A DNA stretch of 64,000 nucleotides. Source: DASRLE01 sp963825315. Lineage in GTDB: Bacteria > Verrucomicrobiota > Verrucomicrobiia > Limisphaerales > Palsa-1400. Numbering within the stretch: position 1 is the stretch's first letter; every line of letters starts with the position of its first letter. The stretch is from contig CAWGST010000002.1 in the NCBI GenBank assembly GCA_963825315.1, positions 806,001-870,000 of the forward strand, in the 5' to 3' direction. A program made the position numbers and the translations under genes. The notes below the pieces were generated by a model that saw only the letters and a list, made by a program, of their open reading frames with translations, did no database searches and was not told where the DNA came from. Shown in pieces: positions 57,817 through 64,000 of the stretch.

Positions 57817-59292
57817 ATGAAATACCATGCTCAAATCCTCCTCGCGGGTGCCGCACTTGCCCTCGTTCTTTTCCAGGGCTGCGCCGTTGGTCCCAATTAC
57901 CAGCAACCGAAAACCACCGCGCCCGCGCAATGGAGCGCGCCCATGGGTGGCGGCGAAACGAACCTGGAGCCTTCCATCGCGTCGTGGTGGAAGAGCTTTA
58001 ACGACCCGCAACTGGACTCGCTCGTCGAGCGGGCCGTGAATTCCAACCATGACCTGCGCATTGCCGGGGCGCGCGTGCGCGAAGCCCGGGCGTTCTACCG
58101 CATCGCCTCCTCGCAACTCTGGCCCACGGTGGATGCCGGCGGCTCCTACGCACGTCAAAACCAAAGCAAGAATCAGCCGGTTCTCGGCTCTCTCCCGATG
58201 CCCTCCGGCATTCCCTTCGAAAACAATGTGTATCAGGCGGGATTCGATGCCTCCTGGGAAATTGATGTGTTCGGCGGGAATCGCCGTGCGGTTGAGGCCG
58301 GGAAGGCCGAAGTTGCCGCCGCGGAATTTGGCCGGCGCAATGTGCTGGTCACGCTGCTGGGCGAGGTGGCGCGCAATTACGTTGAGTTGCGTGGTTGCCA
58401 GCGCCGGTTGGAAATTGCGAACAATAACCTCAAAACACAGGAAGAGGCTTTAGCCCTGACGCAGGACCGGTTCAAGAACGGACTAACCAGCGATCTCGAT
58501 GTGCAGCAGGCCGCCACGCTGCTGGCGAACACCCACGCCGTTATTCCGATGCTGGAGACCGACATTCAAGTCTATATCCACCGCCTGGGCGTGCTCCTGG
58601 GCCAGCCACCCGAAGCTCTCCTGGCGGAGTTGTCAGCGCCGGCCCCCATTCCGTCCGCCCCTCCCATCGTGCCGGCTGGACTTCCCTCCGAGTTGCTGCG
58701 CCGCCGGCCGGACATTCAACAGGCTGAACGGCAACTCGCCGCCTCCACCGCACGCATCGGGGTCGCCACGGCGGACCTGTTTCCGAAGTTCTCATTGACT
58801 GGTATCGCCGGATATGAAAGCACGAGCGCCAGCGATTGGTTCGCGGGGGGTAGCAAATTCTGGTCTCTCGGGCCGACCGTGCAGTGGAGAATCTTCGACG
58901 CCGGGCGCATCCGGGCCAACATCCGGGTACAAAACGCCCGTCAAGAGCAGGCCCTGGCGGCCTATGAGGAGACCGTACTCATGTCATTCGAGGACGTTGA
59001 AAACTCGCTGGTTGCCTATGCCAAGGAACAGATCAGGCGGCGTTCGCTCGAGGATGCGGTGACGTCCAGCCGGGATTCCCTGCATCTGGCCAACCAACTC
59101 TACTCCAACGGGCTCGCAAGCTTCATCAACGTGCTCGATGCCGAGCGCTCTCTCTATCAAGCCGAAGACGCGCAGGTCCAGAGCGACAAGGCGGTAACCC
59201 AGAACCTCATTAGTCTCTATAAGGCCCTGGGCGGCGGATGGGAAACACTGGAGCAGCCGTCGCCGCTCGCGCAGGCACAAACACGAAAATAA
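57817..59292 (+). CDS. TolC-like outer-membrane efflux lipoprotein (NodT/OprM type)
   Basis: 491 residues from ATG 57817; the lipoprotein signal ILLAGAALALVLFQGCAVG (lipobox FQGC) fixes this start over the one twelve codons upstream. Two OEP repeats follow: ASWWKSFNDPQLDSLVERAVNSNHDLRIAGARVREARAFYRIASSQLWP and PSELLRRRPDIQQAERQLAASTARIGVATADLFPKFSLTG, then RIFDAGRIRANIRVQNARQEQALAAYEETVLMSFEDVENSLVAY. It forms the trimeric outer-membrane channel for the EmrAB-like pump. Its 3' end overlaps the degraded thioredoxin gene in antisense. Confidence 0.94.
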   Translation: MKYHAQILLAGAALALVLFQGCAVGPNYQQPKTTAPAQWSAPMGGGETNLEPSIASWWKSFNDPQLDSLVERAVNSNHDLRIAGARVREARAFYRIASSQLWPTVDAGGSYARQNQSKNQPVLGSLPMPSGIPFENNVYQAGFDASWEIDVFGGNRRAVEAGKAEVAAAEFGRRNVLVTLLGEVARNYVELRGCQRRLEIANNNLKTQEEALALTQDRFKNGLTSDLDVQQAATLLANTHAVIPMLETDIQVYIHRLGVLLGQPPEALLAELSAPAPIPSAPPIVPAGLPSELLRRRPDIQQAERQLAASTARIGVATADLFPKFSLTGIAGYESTSASDWFAGGSKFWSLGPTVQWRIFDAGRIRANIRVQNARQEQALAAYEETVLMSFEDVENSLVAYAKEQIRRRSLEDAVTSSRDSLHLANQLYSNGLASFINVLDAERSLYQAEDAQVQSDKAVTQNLISLYKALGGGWETLEQPSPLAQAQTRK

Positions 59293-59537
59293 TCCCTATA
59301 CCAAAGTCCCAAACCGGGATGGTCATCCGCATTGACTTTGACGACTTTCACTCTTCCCTCGCACACGGCAGCAACTTCCTCCAGCACCGGTCCGAGTCTG
59401 CGGCAAGGTCGACTCCAATCAGCCCAGAAGTTTACCAGGACAGGTTGCTTGGATTTCAAGACTTTCATCTCAAAGTCCGACTCGTGGATTTCCAGGATTG
59501 GTTTCATTTGGTGGCAATGCTCATCTTTGTCGTTCAT
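59217..59537 (-). pseudogene. Thioredoxin-like protein (WSRPC), 3'-truncated
   Basis: ATG 59537 opens a frame with PVLVNFWADWSRPCRRLGPVLEEVAAVCEGRVKVVKVNADDHPGLGLWY, paralogous to the intact protein at 28074-28433 and sharing the unusual WSRPC site. After LWY (about 59305) the expected IQSIPT segment with the cis-proline and the last beta strand are missing; the sequence runs instead into the antisense of the efflux lipoprotein gene's end. The truncation is therefore at a junction with that operon. Confidence 0.75.
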
Positions 59538-59567
59538 GTTTCTGTATTGTTTTTCAATTACACCATT

Positions 59568-59588
59568 CCTTAATCAAGACCCATGCCA
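59568..59588 (-). promoter_or_regulatory. Sigma-54-like promoter of the truncated thioredoxin gene
   Basis: TGGCATGGGTCTTGATTAAG on the minus strand: -24 TGGCAT, -12 TTGATT (GA in place of GC), as at 20154-20174. Flanking 100 bp, including a CATNTGCAATNAGATG block and AGGATTCTT, is shared with the DUF883 upstream region. Confidence 0.6.
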
Positions 59589-59659
59589 TTCCGGTGGATG
59601 TGCTGTAAAACATTCATGTGCAATGAGATGTTACATATGTTTTTAGGATTCTTGAAGCC

Positions 59660-59692
59660 GATGGAAATTCCGAACGTTCGGATATCCGTTCG
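59660..59692. promoter_or_regulatory. Enhancer-like site (UAS) of the regulon
   Basis: GGAAATTCCGAACGTTCGGA plus TATCCG forms a near-palindrome and matches the recurrent core on the minus strand. It is 72-105 bases upstream of the -24 box at 59588 and just upstream of the Cys4-GAF activator gene. Confidence 0.55.
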
Positions 59693-59736
59693 TTATTTGA
59701 TTGCAACTCCGTTTTTGGCCGGGTATTTACCAACCT

Positions 59737-60444
59737 ATGGAAGCCAACACTGATGCTGACTTACGCTTCGATCCCAACTTCGCTTTGACCTTGTTGCTGG
59801 AGCTCGGGCGGGAACAGTCCGTGCAAGGATTGGTGGAAAAGCTGATCAACTCCATTGGGATCTGTCGCCACGGTATTGGGCGGTTAGAGCTTTGGCTGAT
59901 TGAAAAAGGAGACATTTGTTCACGCTGTCCGCGAAGGCCCGAATGCCACGACCAAACTCGTTGCCTGCATCTGGTTGCCAGCCGGAATTATCCCCTGCCA
60001 GGCAGTTTGGACGTGACACCACCCTCTTTCCAATCCGAGATCAGGATGCCACTCGGCGTTGGGATAATCGGGAAGATCGCCACAACAGGACAGGAGGTCG
60101 TGCTAGAGGATTTGCAAACTGCGCCGTCCGAGCCATTCCCGATGGAGTGGTTGCGGCGTGAGCAAATTCGCGGATTCTCCGGAACCGCCATCTCGTTCAA
60201 AGGCGAAGTGCTGGGCGTATTAAGTGGTTTCGGCCGCGCATATTTGATAGAAGAGCTCCGAGCCTGGCGGGGTGTATTTGCCCACCACATTGGAGGAGCC
60301 GTTGCCAACGCGCGCGCCTTTGAAGAAATCCAGCGTCTCAAAGCGCAGCTTGAGATGCAGAACGCATATTTGCAGGAAGAGGTCGTAGAGGCCAAAGCCT
60401 TTGGCGAGCTGGTTGGCCGAAGCCTAGCAGCCTGTCGGACTTAG
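59737..60444 (+). pseudogene. Cys4-GAF sigma-54 activator, truncated by an IS
   Basis: From ATG 59737: FDPNFALTLLLELGREQSVQGLVEKL, the cysteine cluster GDICSRCPRRPECHDQTRC (C-x2-C-x5-C-x5-C), then a GAF domain (MPLGVGIIGKIATTGQEVVLEDL, AISFKGEVLGVLSGFGRAY, HIGGAVANARAFEEIQRL) and the linker KAQLEMQNAYLQEEVVEAKAFGELVGRS. This linker is nearly the same as that leading into the AAA+ domain of the 31815-33410 regulator (YLQEAVVEAKAFGDLVGQS), so the missing part was a sigma-54-activating AAA+/HTH module. The IS1182-like element begins exactly there (60428) and the remainder of the gene is not found on its other side. Confidence 0.8.
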
Positions 60445-62088
60445 AGCGAAGGTTTTTTCAGAAAGTTTGAACGTGAAAGGGCCAGAGGGCATCAGTCAAG
60501 TATGGCTGCACGCTTTATCACTGTTGATTACGACACACCGCTGATCCTGCCCCCGAATCTGCGCGATTGGGTGCCGGCAGACCATCTGGCGCATTTCATT
60601 CTGGACGCCGTTGAGGAGATGGATTTGCGCCGAATCAAGGTCAACGAAAGGGGCACGGGCAGCGAACAATATCCACCCCGCATGCTTTTGGCCCTGTTGC
60701 TGTATTGCTACGCCACCGGGCTTTTCAGTTCGCGGCGGATCGAACAGGCGACTTACGACAGTGTGCCGGTGCGGATGATTTGCGGAGACACCCATCCGGA
60801 CCACGACACCATTTGCACTTTCCGGCGCGAAAACAAAGCGCTGCTGCAAGAGGCCTTTGTGCGGGTGTTGGAGATGGCGCAGGCATTGAAGTTTTTGCAG
60901 GTCGGTCAAATCACTGTGGCCGTGGACGGGACCAAGGTGATGGCCAATGCCAGCAAGCACTCCGCCGTCAGCTACGAACACGCGGGCAAAACCATCGAAC
61001 AACTGGACCTGGAGGTCAAGGAACTGATGGCCAAAGCCGAGCAGGCCGACAGCACGCCGTTGCAAGACGGGCTGAGTATTCCCGAAGAAATCACCCGCCG
61101 CCAGGAGCGCAAAGCCGCGCTGCAAAAAGCGCGGGCCGAGATTGAAGCCCGGGCCCAGGCGCGCCACGCCATCGAGTTGGCCGAACACGAGAAGAAACTG
61201 GCCGAGCGGGCCGCCAAAGAAAAACGGGGTGAAGGAATCCGCGGCCAACCACCCAAAGCGCCGACGCCCGAACCCGGTCCCAGCGATCAATATAATTTCA
61301 CCGACCCGCAGAGCCGGATCATGAAAGCGGGCAGCGGCCCACATTTTGAGCAGAGCTACAACGCCCAAGCGGCCGTGGAAGTAGACAGCCGCTTGATCGT
61401 GGGAGAGCGAGTCAGCCAGGCGTGCAACGACAAACAGGAACTGGCCCCCACTGTGGCGGCGGTGGCCGCCCCGGTGGAATCGGTCGCGGACGTTTTGGCC
61501 GACAGCGGATTTTACAGCGAAGCGGCGGTGCGTGCCGTGGAACAAACACCCACAGGCCAACCTACCGGGACGACCGTCTATGCGGCGTTAGAAAAGAAAG
61601 AACACCATCGCACCGTCAGCGATCTGGAAAAGAAGGATGAGCCGGCGGCGCCCGCCCCGGGAGCCGGGTTGAGCGAGGTGATGAAGCACCGGCTGAAAAC
61701 GAAGGATGGCAAAGCCAAGTACAAATTGCGGCAGCAGACGGTGGAACCGGTCTTTGGCATCATCAAGAGCGTGATGGGATTCCGGCAATTTCTGCTGCGC
61801 GGACTGGAAAAGGTCGGGCTGGAATGGCAGTGGGTCTGCGTCGCCTACAACCTCAAACGGTTACACATCTTGCGAGCGGGAGTGAAACTGGCCCGCTCCG
61901 GCTGAAAAATCCGAGGGGAAAGGCCGGGCGGAACACAAATTTAATCGGACCTTCGATTGACACCCCTCCCGGACTCTATTGGTCCGATCCAACTGGTCTT
62001 TTCGAATTCGTCAACTCCGTGCTACAGGCTCCAATAGCAGATTACGCGAAATCCAGAAAAAATGCTTCTGGTCAAGTCCGACAGGCTG
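60428..62088 (+). mobile_element. IS1182-family-like insertion sequence
   Basis: A 1661-bp element with inverted repeats CAGCCTGTCGGACTT at both ends and flanking CTAG (60424-60427 and 62089-62092), consistent with a 4-bp target duplication or palindromic target. It encodes one transposase. The interrupted gene does not continue beyond the right end, so a deletion or rearrangement accompanied or followed insertion. Confidence 0.85.
60502..61905 (+). CDS. IS1182-type transposase (DDE, IS5/transposase_11 group)
   Basis: 467 residues. The N-terminal DUF772-like domain (RDWVPADHLAHFILDAVEEMDL, PRMLLALLLYCYATGLFSSRRIEQATYDSVPVRMICGDTHPDHDTICTFRREN) precedes the DDE core: ITVAVDGTKVMANASKHSAVSY, VLADSGFYSEAAVRAVE and KYKLRQQTVEPVFGIIKSVMGFRQFLLRGLEKVGLEWQWVCVAYNLKRL. 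A Glu/Ala/Lys-rich coiled segment lies between. The reading frame is intact, so the element may still be active. Confidence 0.92.
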   Translation: MAARFITVDYDTPLILPPNLRDWVPADHLAHFILDAVEEMDLRRIKVNERGTGSEQYPPRMLLALLLYCYATGLFSSRRIEQATYDSVPVRMICGDTHPDHDTICTFRRENKALLQEAFVRVLEMAQALKFLQVGQITVAVDGTKVMANASKHSAVSYEHAGKTIEQLDLEVKELMAKAEQADSTPLQDGLSIPEEITRRQERKAALQKARAEIEARAQARHAIELAEHEKKLAERAAKEKRGEGIRGQPPKAPTPEPGPSDQYNFTDPQSRIMKAGSGPHFEQSYNAQAAVEVDSRLIVGERVSQACNDKQELAPTVAAVAAPVESVADVLADSGFYSEAAVRAVEQTPTGQPTGTTVYAALEKKEHHRTVSDLEKKDEPAAPAPGAGLSEVMKHRLKTKDGKAKYKLRQQTVEPVFGIIKSVMGFRQFLLRGLEKVGLEWQWVCVAYNLKRLHILRAGVKLARSG

Positions 62089-62098
62089 CTAGCGAACC

Positions 62099-63208
62099 TT
62101 AATGATGTAAACATGGCGTGTCTCCTTCGGGTGGTGTTTCAATCTTAAGATAGTCAGCGGCGGTTGCCAGCAAATCCCTCGCTCGCGCCCGAAGACCGAC
62201 ACACTCGGGTGGAGGCGCATCGACATCATGCTGGCACGCTTCGCCGCCCCAAGCGCGGCAGGCGCCGCCGCAAAGGTAGCGCAGGCCACAAACGCGGCAT
62301 TTCGGGTTTGTGTCCGCGGTGTGCTGTGACAATTCGTGAAAACGCTCGCTTTCAAGAATCGCCGGTAGCCCGGAATCAACAACGTTACCCAAGAGCGAAT
62401 GCGGCTGATGGTAGGCGTAGCAAGGGAAGGATTCGCCAGACGGTTCGACGTAGAGATTCTGGCCGAGGCCGCAACTGGCCACGGGATGGAAATCGTCTTC
62501 GATCAGTTCCATCGGGTGGGAGTGCGCTCTGAGAGCCTCCGAGGTCAGCGGTTCGTCCGAGTCCTGAGCCCGACCCAGCGGGAGCAGGGGACGGAAGGGG
62601 GCGCGGCGGATGCCGAGACCCCGGGCGAGTTCACGGACGGCCAAGCCCGGCTCTCCCCGGATGTCGGCGGCACGCATGGCACAGGCAAGGGAAAGCTCCG
62701 CCGGACGTCCCATTGCCGGTTGCCAATTGCGGACGGTTGAGACGTAGGCTTCAAGGTTATGCACAGTGGCCGCGTGGGTGCCTCGGCCCCGACGGGCGTC
62801 ATGGCTTTCCTGGTCGCCGTCCACGCTGACGACCACTTGATTGAAGGCCAAAGCGATTCGGAGCAGTTTGGCTTCGTCCAGTGGAAGCGCGAAGTTGGTG
62901 CGCAGCACAAGGTTCATCGGGGCGGCCCAAGTGCGTGCTTCAGCCAGCATATCCAGCATGGCGTTGCGCTGGGAGTGGACCAACGGTTCACCGCCGGTTA
63001 TGACGACGTGGCGAAAACCGCACTCCATGGCCTCGTGTATGAGTTTTTCGACTGCGGCGACGGGCATCTCCGCCGAAACAGCCGGCGTTAGAGTTCGAGC
63101 CTTTTTGCCTCGGCTGCTGCGGGGCAGTTGAACTTCCCCCGCACAGGCGTAGCAGTGGGTGCAGTGCAACTGGCAGTTGAAGGTGACATGCACGTAGAGC
63201 TTGTTCAA
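62099..63208 (-). CDS. Radical SAM/SPASM-domain maturase-like protein
   Basis: 369 residues if it starts at the TTG at 63208, which overlaps the stop of the preceding gene (TTGA) and puts the radical SAM motif near the N terminus: VHVTFNCQLHCTHCYACAGE (CxxxCxxC for the 4Fe-4S cluster). VVITGGEPLVHSQRN follows (GGEP SAM motif). The C-terminal SPASM region has SCGLGQNLYVEPSGESFPCYAYHQPHSLLGNV and CRVCGLRYLCGGACRAWG, ligands for extra Fe-S clusters. Such enzymes usually modify ribosomally made peptides or proteins. No precursor peptide is visible in this window; it may lie to the right. Confidence 0.82.
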   Translation of the reverse strand: MNKLYVHVTFNCQLHCTHCYACAGEVQLPRSSRGKKARTLTPAVSAEMPVAAVEKLIHEAMECGFRHVVITGGEPLVHSQRNAMLDMLAEARTWAAPMNLVLRTNFALPLDEAKLLRIALAFNQVVVSVDGDQESHDARRGRGTHAATVHNLEAYVSTVRNWQPAMGRPAELSLACAMRAADIRGEPGLAVRELARGLGIRRAPFRPLLPLGRAQDSDEPLTSEALRAHSHPMELIEDDFHPVASCGLGQNLYVEPSGESFPCYAYHQPHSLLGNVVDSGLPAILESERFHELSQHTADTNPKCRVCGLRYLCGGACRAWGGEACQHDVDAPPPECVGLRARARDLLATAADYLKIETPPEGDTPCLHH

Positions 63209-64000
63209 CCGGACGTTGGCCGGGTAAAGTTGGCACCACAGGCCTTGCAGCGAAGCCTCGGCGGATTGTCGCGTGCGGCAAATCCCGATTTGCACCAGAC
63301 GCGCGGCCACCGTGGGGAGGTCCGTCCCCGGGCCAGTTCCACGGCGGCAACGATGCGCTTGGCAGTGCGGGCCGCGTGGCTGGGATGCGGGCCTTCGCGC
63401 ACAAGTTCTATGAGCGGCCCCTTGCGCAGTAGTGGATGGCCGGTGCTGTCCCACGCGCGGTCTGCGATGGCGTTAATGTTCTCTTCGCTGGCCATCTCCT
63501 GCGCAACGCGCTGCTGGATGTAGTCCAAAACCTCGCGATACGCTTCGCAGTAGGGATCACGGATGCGGTCGCTGTTGCCGCCAGCCCAGGCGTTGTAAGG
63601 GCAGCCGCCCCGGCAGTAATCCACATGGGCGCAGCCGTCGCAGGCTTGGCGGACTTGTTGCTGGCGCGTGGCCATGCGCTGGGCGATGGGGCTGGAAAGG
63701 ATGTTCGCCAAGGAAGGCCGCATCCACAGGGTGCCAAAGCGGTATTGCGGTTGGCCACAGAAGCGCTGGCAAGGATACAGGTTACCGTTCGGATCAATCG
63801 CAACGAACATGCCGAGGCAATCCCGGAAGGTGCAGACCTGGCCGTCACTGCACCCAACACCCCGGCACATCTGGTCGAGTGAGGAGACGGAGAGGTCACG
63901 GCGATGCTCGACGTAATGGTCGAGCATTTGCCGCAGGAGGGTGGCATATTGCACGGGTGTAAGGGCAAACGGCGACCCCCGGTGGTCCAACGGCGCCACG
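63205..64000 (-). CDS. Radical SAM/SPASM protein, C-terminal part (5' end outside window)
   Basis: The frame runs off the right edge. The visible 265 residues hold a SPASM domain: CSDGQVCTFRDCLGMFVAIDPNGNLYPCQRFCGQPQYRFGTLW and QACDGCAHVDYCRGGCPYNAWAGG, with cysteines spaced for two auxiliary clusters, then a helical tail (YIQQRVAQEMASEENINAIADRAW) and a basic C terminus. Its stop overlaps the start of the second radical SAM gene. A pair of SPASM proteins in one operon resembles two-enzyme peptide-modification systems, but the target is unknown. Confidence 0.8.
   Translation of the reverse strand, partial: VAPLDHRGSPFALTPVQYATLLRQMLDHYVEHRRDLSVSSLDQMCRGVGCSDGQVCTFRDCLGMFVAIDPNGNLYPCQRFCGQPQYRFGTLWMRPSLANILSSPIAQRMATRQQQVRQACDGCAHVDYCRGGCPYNAWAGGNSDRIRDPYCEAYREVLDYIQQRVAQEMASEENINAIADRAWDSTGHPLLRKGPLIELVREGPHPSHAARTAKRIVAAVELARGRTSPRWPRVWCKSGFAARDNPPRLRCKACGANFTRPTSG

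Noticed and set aside
1..64000. tRNA, rRNA, CRISPR arrays, riboswitches
   Set aside because: No cloverleaf, rRNA-like or regularly spaced repeat sequence was recognised on reading; this is by eye only, and a covariance-model search would be needed to exclude them.

Overview
The window reads as a chromosomal segment of a Gram-negative, moderately GC-rich bacterium. It carries Mla-type lipid transport, a TolC-type efflux operon, a hopanoid-associated glycosyltransferase (HpnB), a pilus-retraction-type ATPase, multihaem cytochrome c, sigma-54 activators and IS630/IS1182-type insertion sequences. The gene flavour suggests Verrucomicrobiota or a close PVC/Acidobacteria-like soil lineage. That is an inference from gene families only; there is no rRNA or other phylogenetic marker, and no tRNA or CRISPR array was seen.

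Layout. 1-2.6 kb: the 3' part of a phosphoketolase and a convergent Gfo/Idh/MocA oxidoreductase. 2.8-6.1 kb: a periplasmic dehydrogenase operon (gluconate-2-dehydrogenase subunit 3-like, GMC flavoprotein, nine-haem cytochrome c). 6.3-8.4 kb: an integrase remnant and a DUF4143 ATPase. 8.6-13.4 kb: an outer-membrane barrel, an MlaA-hydrolase fusion, 6-phosphogluconolactonase and small envelope proteins. 13.4-14.4 kb: an intact IS630-type element. 14.6-19 kb: a minus-strand operon with a PilT-like ATPase flanked by two paralogous unknown proteins, a CBM48 protein and a lipoprotein. 19-22.3 kb: small stress/membrane proteins (DUF883), a beta-helix protein and two decayed genes. 22.4-28.5 kb: one minus-strand operon, thioredoxin-like, CBM48, HpnB, MlaE(STAS), MlaF (split by an IS630 fragment), MlaD and a PqiC-like lipoprotein. 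28.6-31.6 kb: an HtrA gene that has lost its protease domain, a K+ channel and a frameshifted AI-2E transporter. 31.8-36.7 kb: a sigma-54-activating response regulator and its hybrid histidine kinase (frameshifted). 36.8-54.1 kb: a long minus-strand operon, unknown protein, ackA, xfp, glgP, malQ, HAD phosphatase, tal, rpiB, ubiB-like, tkt, small ORF and glgX (interrupted by a MITE). 54.7-59.3 kb: a TetR remnant and an EmrA/EmrB/outer-membrane efflux operon. 59.2-62.1 kb: a truncated thioredoxin, and a Cys4-GAF sigma-54 activator cut off by an IS1182-like element. 62.1-64 kb: two overlapping radical SAM/SPASM genes, the second running off the right edge.

The main unifying signal is regulatory. 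At least eight intergenic regions carry a -24/-12 (sigma-54) promoter of the type TTGGCAC-N5-TTGC, or a close variant with GA or GT at -12. Seven of these, plus the promoter cut off by the IS, have a recurrent near-palindromic element (core roughly TTTCGnnnGTTCGAA) about 60-110 bp upstream, as expected for an enhancer-binding protein. These sites sit in front of the glycogen-to-acetate operon, the efflux operon, both thioredoxin-like genes, the CBM48-HpnB-Mla operon, htrA, the K+ channel, the AI-2E gene and DUF883. The response regulator/hybrid kinase pair at 31.8-36.7 kb is the obvious candidate controller. The carbon genes together could run a bifid-shunt-like route: glycogen is mobilised by GlgP/GlgX/MalQ, sugar phosphates are rearranged by Tkt/Tal/RpiB, phosphoketolase makes acetyl phosphate and AckA makes ATP plus acetate. 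This looks like a low-energy or low-oxygen survival regulon.

Many members of this regulon are broken (htrA, AI-2E, kinase, glgX, mlaF, tetR, one thioredoxin, one activator). Either the regulon is decaying in this strain or some frameshifts are assembly errors; the IS, MITE and domain-deletion events are too structured to be simple base-call errors.
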